A DNA stretch of 64,000 nucleotides from Chytriomyces cf. hyalinus JEL632 (taxonomy: Eukaryota; Chytridiomycota; Chytridiomycetes; Chytridiales; Chytriomycetaceae). Made by a program: the position numbers and the translations under genes. Position 1 is the first letter of the stretch; each line of letters begins with the position of its first letter. Positions 13,302 through 25,578 of this stretch are shown piece by piece. The notes under the pieces were generated by a model, which saw only the letters and a program-made list of their open reading frames with translations, ran no database searches and was not told the origin of the DNA. The stretch is from the NCBI GenBank assembly GCA_025435555.1, contig JAIWWG010000041.1, positions 228,815-292,814 of the forward strand. Direction: 5' to 3'.

Positions 13302-15017
13302 TTAACGGCGGTCTCTGCCGTAGCTGCCCTCACGTGGCGACAACGACCCTGATACAAAACAAAACGCGATCAGACGAACTATTCAAACGTTTCAAGATAA
13401 ACTACTCACTTTTGCCATCCCGGCCATCATCTGATCTTCGCATAGGCGGCGATCTCGACCGGTAATCACTGCGACCCCCACGAGCATCTTGTGGTTCGCG
13501 ACTGCGACCACTAAAAGCATCTCTGTCACCACCATACCCACCACGCCCATAACTCGGCTCGTAGCCTCGACCACTGCCTCTATCTCCCCGACCATACCGT
13601 CCGTCATCGTACCTTCGGGCAGGTGGCGAGCGACTCCGTCTCCTCCTGTTATCATCTCCGTAATCCAGATCGGCGTCATCATCATACCCTCTTCTTCTAT
13701 CTACATCGCGACGTCTGTCTTCGTCGATTCGCCTCCCATCGCCGTCACCTCGTCGCCTGTCATCGCCAGCGTCACCACCACGACCCCGTCCAGCCGCCCA
13801 ATCTCCTCTTTTGTTATCATCATCCCCTCTACCACGCCCTTGTCCATAGCTACCCCCTACAGGCCCACTACCCGCTGGGCCACTTTTTTTCCCACCCTCG
13901 CCCAAAACCTCCTTCACCTTTCCTTCCAACTCCCTGGCAATCGAAACCGGAATTCTGGGTAAAATTGTGCCGAGCCATTTGCTCTCCATGATTAAATCAC
14001 GCACGACTTTGCCAATTGTGACAACACGCGGCCGGATCCCGCTTTCAATCTGCACTTCCTCATCGTCTTCGAGGTAGTCGCCAAACCATGCCCATAACTC
14101 GTGCGGATCACAGACGTATCGGAGGTAAATGAACCCTATGGCGCGGATCTATAGATGAAACAATGAGGCAAGCATGAGTAAAGGCCTCAATGGAAAGTAT
14201 AAAACAGAAGAAAAAAGAGGTACATTACATGCGGACTATCTGCATTATCAACAAGCCCTTCAATCTGCTTGACTGTCAGTTTGAGCGTCCACAGTTTGTA
14301 CAGGAGGCAGAATGCGGTGCTCGCGTGGGTGCCCTTCAGAAAAGGCTCTGTTGGTGTAATTTGAGATTATAAAGATATGAGAGTTAGTCGCGATGCGTCA
14401 ATAGCTTGAAAATGACAGATGGATGAGAGGATGATAAATGGATTGCAGGAGAAACGAATGGAAAGTTGTGGACGAAAGGTTCGAAAACGAGAAAAAGGAA
14501 GAGTTCATCCGGCGCACAAGCAGTGCCAAGGAAATTAAAAGTGACTAGATGTGATAGGTGGTGGGCTTTACTCGAGGTAATGGCGGCGAATCGTGCGGAA
14601 GAGGATGGCCAGACAAGAGCTCCGTTTCGAGGGTAAATCATGGACTAAAAACCGGCCAACTTACCAAGCGAAGTGACTGTTGGGGAAGAGGAAGAGGAAC
14701 GTGTTTCAGCTGGTAGACAAGAGCAAAACTTGTGAACGAGTGAAGGAAAAAGAAAACAAATACCGTTGTTGAACACCTCGTCAAGGACTTCATGGTATGT
14801 CTTCTTGTCATAGAGGCCCTTGAAGTACGGGCTGGCAATAACTGGGTTTGAAAGAATCACGATGAGTGTTGGTAAAGCTGCAAGCGGAGCACGTACTGTT
14901 CTGATACAGAATTGCGTTCAAGTTCATGGTCTCGGCATTGCCCACGGTTTCTGAGAAGAAGGTAAGCGATCTTCTCTGTATGCAAAGGTTGAGGCACTCA
15001 CTCAGCTTGTTGCTCAT
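13302..15017 (-). CDS. PRP38: PRP38-family pre-mRNA splicing factor with RS/RG-rich tail
   Basis: PRP38 proteins join the U4/U6.U5 tri-snRNP and are needed for spliceosome activation. Exon 1 starts at 15017 and splices to KTVGNAETMNLN, the conserved opening (GNxxTMNLN). Next comes IASPYFKGLYDKKTYHEVLDEV, a diagnostic PRP38 block, then a short-exon core reaching VTIGKVVRDLIMESKWLGTILPRIP. The C-terminal third is low-complexity, rich in RD, RS and GG (about 13.41-13.9 kb), as in metazoan PRP38B. At 13409 a good GTGAGT donor and an acceptor at 13349 give a last small exon ending RDRR and TAA at 13302-13304. Without that splice the stop would be at 13402. The antisense reading frames over the RS region are composition artefacts. 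The gene faces the NDUFA1-like gene across 64 bp. Confidence 0.9.
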
Positions 15018-15081
15018 GCGTTGTGTTGAGTTGGTGGATAAATATTTTATTTGAAAGTATACGTAAAAAAGAGCGATAAAA
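15018..15081. promoter_or_regulatory. 64-bp bidirectional promoter (PRP38 / NDUFA1-like)
   Basis: Only 64 bp separate the two start codons. The interval is A/T-rich and contains a TATA-like stretch (aaatattttattt) in the middle, readable on both strands. Both 5' leaders must be very short, unless transcription starts inside the opposite gene. Confidence 0.5.
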
Positions 15082-15563
15082 ATGGCACAACGATTCCAGG
15101 CACCTGTCGAAGCCCTCTCGTCGTTGGGAGTTATCGGACTTCTCGGTCTGGCTACCGTCTTTGGACTCACCCAGTGGCAGAGCTTCCAGAACTACGGAAA
15201 GGTGCGTTGTGTGCTCCCGATTGTTGATGGCCCGATTTAAGTACTCCCAGTATGGGACCAGGCTCAATTGTTTGGAAGCCCGCTCTCTGTCGTTCTTTTT
15301 TTTATTGATGTATCGACGTTTTTGCAGGCAAAGCGATTCAGTGTGGACAAATGGGACCGCTACATGATGGAGCGAGACTCCAGACTGACGGGCAACGTCA
15401 ACAGACAGCGTGTGAGTCCCCTCATCTAGCCAACCTTCTGTTCTATCTGAAACGACCCCCCGCTGATCGCACGGCATCAATCCCAAATCAGTGCGAAACC
15501 GAAGCCCCGAAAGCATTCAGCACGAACTCGGCCTGGCCACTCGAAAAGCCAACCATTCAGTGA
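15082..15563 (+). CDS. NDUFA1-like (MWFE) small subunit of mitochondrial complex I
   Basis: A 91-residue protein from three exons (15082-15201, 15328-15411, 15492-15563), with GT-AG introns in register (120, 84 and 72 nt). It has one hydrophobic helix near the N-terminus (about residues 12-30), then a basic stretch and DKWDRYMMERDSRLTG, which matches the DxWxxxMMxRDxRxTG block of fungal NDUFA1 homologues. The end (AFSTNSAWPLEKP) resembles their NPWxxEK tail. NDUFA1 is a single-pass accessory subunit of NADH:ubiquinone oxidoreductase in the mitochondrial inner membrane. The family assignment rests on this motif pattern, not on an alignment. Confidence 0.72.
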
Positions 15564-17083
15564 TTCCCCTATCGTGCGAACTGGCTGTCTGCCACTCTGG
15601 AAAGGATTTTTCAGGCTCTTCGATCAATAAAGTCACCCTTACTCCGAATTTCCATGTCCAACGGGCCGTATTCCAAAGTACCGCAGGCAGTGCCGAGATG
15701 CTTGTAGACGACTGTTATCCTAACGCCTGCGAATCTCGAATTTTGTTGAGCCAATGTGATTGCATTTTTCATTTTTTGAGCAGTTCGAATTTTCTGTCAA
15801 CCTCGTTGGAGAGCACCTCTGAGCGGAGTAAGCGGCAGTTACGCTCGGCGTCCTGCTCACGTCCTACTCCATGCTCTCTGGGGCTATCAAGTACTTGGGA
15901 TTGTGCTTGTAATTCTCATCAGCCGGCGCAACTTGGCAGCTGTGACCCAAACTTATCACGCTCATAACAACCTGCAATATCCTTGAATTATATGCATCTT
16001 TTTCTTAACAGCGAAACGTCTCTTCCGGAGAAGATAGAGCAAAACTGTGTGATGCTTGATCGTATGGAGAATATTCTGTTCAATATAAAGTGGACACGCT
16101 TCCCAAAGTGATGTGATGACAGCGACTTTGACGTCGCACTTCTCGCCAGTGAAACGGAGCAACTCGTTTCAACGTGGAAACCGAGCTGTGCTGAAACCAG
16201 CCAAGATTCGGGGTCCAGGTTGATGAGATTGTTCTTCACCCACTCATACAAACCAATGGAGACAGGCGTAATTTCACCCCCATTGGTAAAGACAAGGAGT
16301 GATCAGTGGAAGAAATAGAGTCGTTTCGGACACCCAATCAAAGAAATTTCTACGTTTTTCGGACACAGATTGAGGTGACTCTTCATTGTCACCACCAGTC
16401 TGCAAGCATTGTAAAACGTTTTCTGAAAGCTATCTACCAACAGCACATAAACTCGACGCGCATCCGCTTTCGCCAGCTGAACAGGTCGTTTATGCTTCGT
16501 TTAACCTGGCCATCTGCGCATAAGGATGGGCCAACTCAAGCAGCAAGCTTGCTCCTTCTTTCTGCTGCTCATGTTTCAGTTTTCATTTCCTTCATAAACA
16601 CCCCCTTTCAGTCTTGCCCAAAAAAACCCATCTTTCTGTGAATTGTTCATCAGCTAAAGCACAAGTACCCAACCACCATTACAGTGTCTCCTTGTGTGAA
16701 GAAGGCGGGAAAGTATACTGGAGCATCCAGTTGAAGACAAGTCAGATGGTACCCATCAACAAAAGATAAACCTCTTAATAGCTGAGGAAGAAGGAGAATA
16801 TGATCAACTAGATGTATGACACGCGTTGGATTCTTTTTATGGTCACGAATTGGCACATTTGTGGGGACCGTCAACAGACTCCAGAAGAATCCGGAGCACT
16901 ACAAGGGCATGCGCAGACAGCTCAAGTGTTATCAACGTCGCCAACTTGTCTGACGTGTCTGACGAGGTACTTAAGCGTCACATTATGCGGTTTAGCAGAC
17001 AAGCGATTTGCCGCCCTTTGATTCGCAACGCGTTGAGAAAGACGCAATAAACAAAGTTGAACCTTGAACGATAAACACAAAAA
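15564..17083. other. 1.5-kb stretch with unresolved small reading frames
   Basis: I cannot model a complete gene here. On the plus strand, a plausible last exon runs from an acceptor near 15782 to a stop near 15978 and encodes one hydrophobic segment (VLLHALWGYQVLGIVLVIL) with a short polar tail, so a small membrane protein is possible. On the minus strand, 16251-15962 holds open frames (one containing YEWVKNNLINLDPESWL) that would need a frameshift or splice to join. From 16.3 to 17.05 kb several short open frames lie on both strands, none recognised. One plus-strand frame ending near 17050 reads RHIMRFSRQAICRPLIRNALRKTQ. Small intron-rich genes remain possible. Confidence 0.35.
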
Positions 17084-18228
17084 ATGTCAGAGTTTGTGAA
17101 CGGACTCGTAAACCAGACCTTCAACAACGCCATGGGTAGCGTCGGCAGCGCAATCAACGGCATCGGGAACTCGTCGGTGCTGCCCTCAGCGGGAGGCTCG
17201 GGAAACGCGTCCAACTTTAATCCCGGCGGTACCAGCTGTTTTGTTGTTGTTTCGCGCTGTGGGAACTGCTGACATCCCAACAACACAATCCTTCCCGTAT
17301 GGCGCTTAGACGTAATCCACGCCATCACCGCCAACCAGGGCATCTTGGGTGCCATCTGTCTTGGGCTTGGATGTGTAACTACATTTCCAGACCTCGCCCC
17401 ACATGAAACGCATCATTGACTCTCCGCATTGATCTTTTGCATGCCCAGTATCTTCTCATTCTGGGGTTCAAACTCTTCAAACCTACGCTCTTTATCATGG
17501 GATTCATTGCCGGCGGCGTGTTGGGATACACCGGGCTAATGCGCTTTCGTCCGCCAGAAGGATACCAAAGCGATGCCAATGTTCTTTTGTTTGGCTCAAT
17601 GGCTGTTGGATTTGTGTGTAAGCAGCGAACGCGACAAACAACTTTCCGTCTTCCTTATTTAATGACCTGCACCACGCAGGCGGAGGCATCCTGCTCTGTA
17701 TCATCCAGCTGGGTATAGCCATCGTCGGTGGTGTCGGAGGATTATTCCTGGCGCTGTTTATCCTCGGTTTCAAAAACTTGGGTTTAATTGAAGACGGCGT
17801 GAACCGAACCATCTTTATATGCGTGATGGTTGTTGCGGGAGTCGTGCTGGCTTTTCTGCTGGAAAAACATGTCGTCATTGTATCGAGTTCGTTTGTCGGT
17901 GCTTATGGGTGCGTTGTTGTTATCCTTGTTTCCTTACGAGACGCGCGACAGTCTTCCTCCCCACGAGAAAATGCGGCCAAGTAACGCGTTTTTTTATTCT
18001 ACTTCATTTTCAAGGATTTGCTTTGGTATCGACTGTTTCGCACAAACTGGCTTCGCTCGCGCATCCGAAATGTTTTTGAGCTCAGGAAACAGTTTCAACA
18101 TCACCGTGTTCCAAGTAAACCCGAAAGTGATTGCGCTGACCGTGTCGGTGGTGGTGATTACTCTGGTGGGCATTTTGTTGCAGTACCGCATCAACTCAAC
18201 CAAGAGAAGTCACAAGGGGGACAAGTAG
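17084..18228 (+). CDS. TMEM198/DUF4203-like multi-pass membrane protein
   Basis: About six exons joined in frame by GT-AG introns: ...FNPG/DVIHAITANQG, LGLGC/YLLILGFKLFKPTLF, FV/CGGILLCIIQLG and AYG/ICFGIDCFAQTG. The polar N-terminal 50 residues (rich in N, G and S) are followed by about seven hydrophobic helices with glycine-rich turns (FIMGFIAGGVLGY, GVGGLFLALFILGF, VVAGVVLAFLLEK, VIALTVSVVVITLVGILL), the pattern of the TMEM198/DUF4203 family. Human TMEM198 is linked to Wnt signalling; the role of fungal members is not established. It ends in a short basic cytoplasmic tail (KRSHKGDK). I call the family, not the function. Confidence 0.72.
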
Positions 18229-18513
18229 TGCCGGCAAAGTGAGAAGATGAGGGGCATAAATGTTCATTTTCGGATTTTTACAATATTTTGTTGGTTGTAC
18301 GATAAAAGCAGCAGTTTCCGTTTCATATTTTATTTAAGATACATACACGCCCATGCCCATCACCACAACAAAACACAATCAAACACCACCATACATCAAG
18401 GATCGGCATTACTTCAAATACCCGCACCGAGAATCATACTCCCAGCTTTCGACCCCAAAAACAAGAAAACGCGTCAACAAATAGACAGAGACCATAACAA
18501 AAAAGAATAACAC

Positions 18514-21500
18514 TTACAGATTACCCCAATACCCTGCCGCAAACACTCCTCCAGACCCTTTAGTACCTGCCCCACCAAACGGATTTCCATCCCCGGCCGT
18601 CCACCCAGTCGCAGGATCTCCGTATTCATCCCCAACAACGACATAGTCAGGCACCATCAGTCCAGTTCGGAAAGGAATCGTCCAAACGGCGCGTTTGAAT
18701 CCGAGCTCGTCGATTCCTGTGATGTACATCCCCATGAGAGTTCGCGTCGGCGATGGGGCCAAAAACAACATTCCTATTGCACAACCGCAAAAAATCAAAA
18801 CCACACGTCCATCCAATTGCTACAAGAAAAAAAAAAGAAAGCAAAGCATACCTGTTCCTTCAGCCTCATACTTTTTCGTATCAATCTGATACCCACCACT
18901 CTCCAAAAACTTGACCATCTTTGCTCCACCTTCCGTCTCACGTCTCCGCGTAAACGCATTGTCTTTCGGTCCACCCAAGACAATCAAGTGATACTTTGCC
19001 GCAATTCCATCCCGCACATCCACGTCTCGAATGATTTGGGTACCGCCGCGACCATACAGGTACCATGATGTGGCAATGAGTTGTGCATTACGATAGTAGG
19101 TTGCCGCGCTAATGATGGTGGGTTGTGATGGGACCACAATGATGAAGGGGTGGTTCAGAATTTGCATGGCAGGGCCGTATGTGCTCCAGTAGCGCTCTTC
19201 GCTGATCCAGAGCAAATCTGGGACAGGCTATACACATGATCATGATGATGAGAAAGAAATCTTTAAACAAATGCTGAAATACACCTCGTTACCTTCCACT
19301 CAGTCTCCCCATCAATCTTTAAATACGATGGACCAATCTTGGGAGGCTCCGCAAACGCCATTCCATCAATTTCCCACGACGATATATGCGCGCGATCATC
19401 TTTCAAAAATCCAAACCGGCGCACGTTGGTCGTATTCAAGACCCAATGTTGCTCAACACGATGCACACGGATAGTGGCCAGTCTGAACGGCACCTCCAAT
19501 TGCAGAATTCGAATTCCTCCTTTACTTCCAGTTGATCCTGGGTTCAATGTGCTGATTGTGAACGCTTCCGGCAACGGTGGATGTTGCCATCCTGGGTTAT
19601 TCAATGGATCCAGATGCTCGTCCAAAAATGATTGCAGAATATCGTCGTTCATGATTCCCGTGAACCAATGCCCTTGCGCGCTCACCTCAGACAAACTATG
19701 CGGTCGTTGAATAGGATGGCATGAGGAAAACAAAAAAAATGTGAATACGTACTGAATCGAGTTTGGATTCCGATTCCATTCATTCACAAGACGCACAATT
19801 CGGCGCGTGTTCATGGGGGGTACATTATCGTCGTTTCCACCTGTCCTGGCAAGGATCGGAACACCGGCCTGCAACAGAGAATGTTCAATTAAGTCGCCAT
19901 TCGCTGGGCTGAAATAAATGTGCTCACCATGTTTGCTGCATACATATCGATATCGTTTTCAGCAATGGATGATTCCATAATCTAGAAGATACAGAAGTGT
20001 GAGCAGAGATATAAATTGCACACGATCGCAACATACTGCGCGAAATACGGGATCCGTGTACGCATCTCCAAGCCTCATGTAATATGGTGTGTAGAATTGA
20101 ATTTTGAGGTATCCCGATGCAGGAATCGCTGGTACACTTCGCGTTAAAAATCAAAACAAAAAAATGCCACCTCTACACATCATCTCACCAGCCAAAGCGC
20201 GATCCGGGTAATGAGACGACATCCACCATGCTCCTTGTCCACCGTTACTGTGGCCCGTGTAAATGAGTTTATCTGGATTAATTCCAAAGTTACCCCTGAG
20301 TTCCTGAGGCACACCGTGTAAATGTGTGAGGGTGTGAATCGCAGCTTCCACGTTCAGATTCGAAGGACCGTGCCAATCAAATCCCCTGGAAAACGTACGG
20401 GTAAGATTTAGCCCAAATCATATTGACATGGTGTTTCGATAAATTTTACCACGGAGTTCGACCAGTTGGAAAGAGAATCTGGAGCGAAGGTAAGAATCCA
20501 TCCAAGTCAAATAGTGGATGAACCAGTTACCCATGCATAGTCCTGCTGCTTGTACGCCTCAGTCCAGAACGGAGAAGACGCTTCGACTCCAGCACTGTCA
20601 CCAAGATACACCGAGTGAGCTTGTTGCAACGCGACTGAATTTAAATGCTTTTCTCACCCATGAAGGGCCAGCACGATCGGACAGTTGGCCTCTCCTACAA
20701 CTGAGCAGGGCTTTTTCGGTGGTAACGCCATTGCTAAAATGCAAAAACGAAATTTCAGCCCTACCCCTACAAACAAAGACGCAACATCCATTACCGTAAT
20801 GAACCGAATTATCGTAATCCAGAAAAGTTAATTTGTACGGCTCTCCCCAGACGCGTTTTTCAAGCGTAAACTCTGCGCTCTTGACGGTAAATCTTTCCTT
20901 GGTATACAAATCATAAAACTGCACTTGAAAATGAATGGAGGTGAGGACTGCTCCATTCTTCTCTTCGAGATCGAAATCCACGTCGATGGGTAATGGGTAG
21001 AGTTGCCCTGGTGCGAGTTTGAGACTGAATATGACTGGGATTGCCGCAGAAAGCTGCGAAGGGAGCAATATCAGTGAAACAAGATACGATTTGAAATGAT
21101 TTTCATGCCATTGTCTCACCTTGGTTCCATCGTTCGCAACGGCCTTCACATCCAAAATTTGCACCCATCCAATATCGCTCCCCTCATGCAATCCAACTGC
21201 CAGGTCGGCAATATTATTCGCGTTATTCAACACTTCGCCGACACGCTCAGAGTGACTGTCGCTGCTCTTTGTTTTGCTGAGATGTACGGAACTGAATGGA
21301 TTTGGGACATATGCATTCATGATTGTCAGTGAGAAGTAGGGCGTCGCGAGTTTGCCGTCCACGAGTTCGGGTGTAACGGTATCGTCGTTCATTATGAGAA
21401 TATTCCGTGCAGAGGTGTCCAAATCCACTGGTTGGAATTTTCCAGTGAATACGGTTTTTGGAGGAACTTGACTGGGGACGGGAAAGAAGCGTCCAAAAAC

Positions 21501-22323
21501 GAAATTAAATGACGAAATATGTCATGCAGCGACGGCGCATACCCTCCAAAGATGCGAACATCCATGACAGCGCACACGTAAATTTTATGGACTCCGCGTT
21601 CCAAGTAAATCGCAGTTCCTGAGGCATGACTGAAGCCGTACACATTTCCAACGTATGCTTTGTCGTCAATCTTGTAGCTGACGACATGATCAAAATTGAC
21701 AAGAAACACGCCAGAACGCGGGACGGTGAAATTTCCACGAAAGTAAGTTGCATGGTGCAGCGATGTCCAGCCTGTCATTCGAAACGAGAAGTTTAAGTTG
21801 AAAAGTAAGAACATGCGAATAAAAACGCGTTGCAGGTTACCAAAGGGATCCTGGTTAAAGGACCATCGGACATTGTCAAAGTCAACCGGCCCCACTGACT
21901 GGTCCGAGTTTGTTTCCACAGTTCGCCATTTCACAAGGCCGCCGTCAGCCAGTTCGGATGGATACGTGTCAGATTCCGAGAATGGAATTACTTCGAAGCC
22001 GCCTTTGAGAGTTTAATAAAGTTTTAAACTCGTTCGATGGAGGCACCCAAGCATTTAAACCACGCACCATAGGCACTGAGTGGGTCCACACCCAATTCAC
22101 GCGCACCCATCGCAAAGGGACCGAGGACCTTGTTTGCCGTTCAGAGGGTGGAGTTAGTGCCGTTTCAAGGGGTGGATAGTTTGCTGGGTAAAGGAGAAGA
22201 CTCAGAAACCTCCCACGTCTCAGGTAGCGTCACACCGTTGTTTGCGTCTGACAGAATTTGCTGCGTTGAATGCGCTCGCCTGCCCAGCGCAAGCACACAT
22301 AAGGCGGAAGATAGAAACCACAT
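18514..22323 (-). CDS. Large secreted alpha/beta hydrolase (S9-type peptidase-like), GxSxG nucleophile
   Basis: Multi-exon gene of roughly 950-1,000 residues. Exon 1 (start 22323) encodes a signal peptide (MWFLSSALCVLALG...) and splices to VLGPFAMGARELGVDPLSAYG, then at another GT-AG intron to GFEVIPFSESDTYPSELADGG. That VxGPFxxGxRE...DPLxxxGG opening is typical of a fungal secreted hydrolase family. The middle is beta-rich with no recognised domain. The nucleophile elbow GHSNGGQGAWW lies near 20.23 kb within NPDKLIYTGHSNGGQG, and WDxHGLxxNTRR-like segments follow (NTRRIVRLVNEWNRNP near 19.8 kb). The C-terminus is rich in G and A (GGAGTKGSGGVFAAGYWGNL). A donor-like GTAAGT overlaps the stop, so a further 3' exon is not excluded, although the stop would be read first. 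Substrate unknown. Confidence 0.75.
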
Positions 22324-22658
22324 TCGTTTCCGACTTTTTATTTAAACTTGGCAGAAATTAACGTGTTTCTGGCATAAATACCTGCCAACCTAGTTGGATG
22401 AAGGATTGGTCGCGCAGGTACTGCAGGTGAGCGAAACTCGCCCAGGAGTAAGAGAGTCTGACGACCCGGACGGATGCATTTCCCTTGACCAAGTCAGACA
22501 GGAAGACCGATGGCGATGTATCTTTCACGCCGTCTTTTAAGCGGGTTTAAGCGGGCAAGGCCGTTAATAAAGCGACGCCGACCAAGAATGCGTTGGCTGA
22601 AGATCTGCCTTCAATTTGAACATTGTGTGCTCGTGTGATAAATAAATATCACAGTAAA
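22324..22658. promoter_or_regulatory. Divergent intergenic region, hydrolase / DUF5102-like gene
   Basis: 335 bp between two outward-facing start codons. TATA-like tracts sit close to each start: TTTAAATAAAA about 15 nt before the minus-strand ATG, and gataaataaatat just before the plus-strand ATG. A short direct repeat (ttaagcggg, twice) lies near 22545. No gene seen. Confidence 0.4.
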
Positions 22659-24338
22659 ATGGAGGACGACGGCAGTAATCCATGGGGCTCCTTCCCAGCA
22701 TCGACCTCCCTCACCGACACACCGAAACTACCTGATTTTGAATCCTCCTTCACCGCCCAAGCCGGCTTCGAGGACAGTTCGCCGGTCCAGCCTGAGTATG
22801 CCCATAGTCCCATTCATCCCAGCCAACCGTCAACACTCAGCAGCGACCATGAAACCAACGCGGAAACTCAGCCACGAGAAAAAGCGCCCGAAGCATCCCT
22901 TGCAGACGCTTCGCTTGCAAATATCGTCGATCCTGATCAAGTCGAACAAGTCCGCGAAATCAATTACCCGCAAATCATCGAAGCCGAAAACAACCATGAT
23001 GAGTTTCAAACTTTTAGCGCAGCGCCAGATGCTGTTGCGTCACACCCCGAACCTCTTGGTTCAGAGGCATCCGTTTACATCACTCCCTCGACACATGCCA
23101 CAACGGACAATCAACACTCTGCACCCGTGGAGGCCAGCGCCGTTGACGATGACGATGATTTTGGAGACTTTGGGGACTTTGATGCCGCGCCAGCAGCGCC
23201 AGCAGTTCCTGCACCCCTTCAAACAGTTACTGTGTCCGAGCCTCTGTTTTCAAGTTTGTTCGGAACTTGCACTAGCGATCCTGGCAGTGAAGAGCGCGTT
23301 CTTCAATCATTGGTTAGATTGAGTTTGTGTGAACACACGTGTGACTGGCCCGCTGACTCTTCTCCCATCGAAATCAATCAACAAAAAATCAGAATAAGAT
23401 CCTAAACGCAAGTACTAACGCGTCCAAGAGTTCTGCAATTGCATTTTCTGCTGCGCTCGCGAATGTGATACCGCTTGCTAATATTCCAGGCGCAGATGCC
23501 CCCGTAGAAGGGTTAATTGTTGTGAAGGAAGAAGGGTCCGCCGATACATCAGACGTCATGATCTTGCTAACACCAAACTCCAAGTTTGAAAATGAGGAAT
23601 GGTAATATGTTTTGAATATTTGATCTATTATTTCAGCAGCTAATTATAAAAAAACAACAGGTATCAGCTGTGGAAAGCTGTTGCCGTGGATCAAACATAC
23701 TCTGAAAACATTTTGCATAATTTCCGTTGGAAAAAGAGCCATGTGCGGAACGAGTTTTTGAACGCGCTGAATATGAGCGAGGATGTAGGAAACACCTTTC
23801 CTTTGGTTGTTTATATTCCGACCATTTGAGTCTGATTCTTGTTTTGCTCCAGATTCTTTTGGCATCAGAGAGCACAAACGCGTTGAAAGCTGACGGAGGC
23901 GCTGCTTCTGGAGCTGAAGGAGGTGCTCAACAGGCCACTGATACTGTAGTGGATGCCGAATCGCCGGTGTCATCAGATCCCCGACAAGCGGAACTGGACA
24001 AAGCAAAGAAATACTGCGCAATCTCCGAAGGTTCGTTTTTTTCTTTATTCATGTGTGTGATGAATCAAATGCCAACCGTCGACTCTTGTATCGTTCTCCA
24101 AACAGATGAGATTCGTGGCATGAGCACGGCAGAGTTATCAGACCTGGTCCAAGCTCTGGCGCAACTGCAGCTCAAGATGCAAGAGCAGAGCAACTTCTGG
24201 CTGGACTCGAAGGAGCAGCTGTTGATGGACGCTGAGATGCACAACAAGATGATTGCGTCGCTGGTGTTGTACGCTACGCAGAAGCCGAAAGGATCACCCA
24301 AAACGGGCGGGCGTGTGTTTGGCGGAAAAAAGAAGTGA
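22659..24338 (+). CDS. Aftiphilin/DUF5102-like clathrin accessory protein
   Basis: Likely acts in clathrin-coated vesicle traffic. The first exon encodes about 190 acidic, disordered residues with a WGSFP near the start and a D-rich run DDDDDFGDFGDFD; repeated DFGDF motifs are classic binding sites for clathrin adaptors. It ends in a helical segment (SLFGTCTSDPGSEERVLQSLVRL). A second exon (about 23.40-23.61 kb) carries a low-complexity link. A third, near 23.66-23.80, reads YQLWKAVAVDQTYSENILHNFRWKKS, which resembles the W-containing helical block of aftiphilin and fungal DUF5102 proteins. The last exons are an acidic linker and a C-terminal coiled coil (about 24.11-24.30) ending in a basic tail GGRVFGGKKK. 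Exact splice sites in the middle are approximate; the family call is by motif. Confidence 0.68.
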
Positions 24339-24446
24339 AGCAAAAACGCGCAGGAGATATTTATGATCAATGAATTTGCATTTGGTCTCATTGGAAAAAG
24401 GAAAGGAAAGAGAGCGTGTTTTCAAGATGCGCATAATTTTTACTCC

Positions 24447-25578
24447 ATGAACACACACATGCCAAACAGCCAGTCCAGATCAGCATCGCAGCAGTGGAAG
24501 TACTCACACAGGGACCTCCAGCGGCCGCCCTCCCTGCAGCATGGCATTAGTCTTGCTGAGGAGCGCGAACTTCGGAGCAAGGCAGCCAAGTTTATCAGCA
24601 ACATGGGATATGCTCTGAAGCTGTGAGTTGAATTGGGGGCTGTAACCAGCGGTAACACCATGGGCATTTCATACTGAAGCTGGTTGACCTCAATTCCAAA
24701 CAGACCGCAACTTGTTATCGCAACTGCGCAGACATTCATGCATCGTTTCTATATGCGCGAATCGTTTAAAAAACACCAGTACCATGACGTCTCCTCCGCC
24801 GCAGTGTTTCTTGCGACAAAGGTGGAAGAAACTGGGCGACGATTGAGGTGCGGATTCATTTGCTGTGACTTGGACAAGAATGGAACCTCATGCTCAACTT
24901 TTTAACAGAGCCGTCATCACTGCCGCTGCACAAAAGGCAAAGAAAGATGACTCGCATCAGGTTCTCGAGGGATCAAAAGAGTACCGGAATTGGTACGATA
25001 ATATGATGTACTACGAAGAACTTCTCCTGGCCGTGTTATGCTGGGACCTGACAGTGGAATACCCTTACGAAAGAATTCTTATTCTTTGTAAAGCCATCGG
25101 AGGTGTTTTTCATGTGTTCTTTTTCTCAGATGTCCAAACTAAACAGGTGATTGACTTTTTACTTGCAGCATCACAAGATCAAAAAGACTCTGCATGGGCT
25201 CTAGCAAATGACTGCTATCGGTCGCCGTTCTGTCTGCAGTATGGCCCCGGAGAAATCGCCGTTGCGTGCATGATGATTGGATCGAAAACGCAGTTCTCAA
25301 ACACGCATCCGGAGATGGCGCTAACGTTTAATTTGGAATGGCCGCACTTTTCGAGAATGTGCCAGGATGTGGATGCTGACACGGACATCGTTTTGGGTAA
25401 ATAGAAAAAAAAGATTTAAATTCGACAGCTTTGGAGAATCCCCCCGTCCTTGCTAACACTTTTTACACTTCTTTTTTCTTGCACCACAGAAATAATTATT
25501 GAAATTCTGGCCTTTTACGAACGTGATCAGAGGACGCGGCAGCAAGCGTCTCATTCTATATCGCATTCAAAAAGCTGA
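24447..25578 (+). CDS. Transcription-type cyclin (cyclin K/T/CTK2-like)
   Basis: Cyclin partner of a transcription-elongation CDK (CDK9/CDK12 or CTK1 type). After a short polar N-terminus the first exon has WKYSHRDLQRPPSLQHGIS, the characteristic W-x-x-x-R-x-x-L-x-x-x-PS opening of cyclins K, T and L. The cyclin box follows: PQLVIATAQTFMHRFYMRESFKKHQYHDVSS with AAVFLATKVEE. The second repeat includes EYRNWYDNMMYYEELLLAVLCWDLTVEYPYE and a weaker helical region (QYGPGEIAVACMMIGS). A last exon (from about 25.49 kb) reads EIIIEILAFYERD and stops at 25576-25578, so the total is about 300 residues without a long tail. An in-frame ATG further upstream is not needed, because the conserved region starts 20 residues in. 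Confidence 0.85.

Noticed and set aside
13402-14055. Long plus-strand frames opposite the PRP38 tail
   Set aside because: They mirror the RD/RS-rich coding sequence, have no known motifs and no start or splice context.
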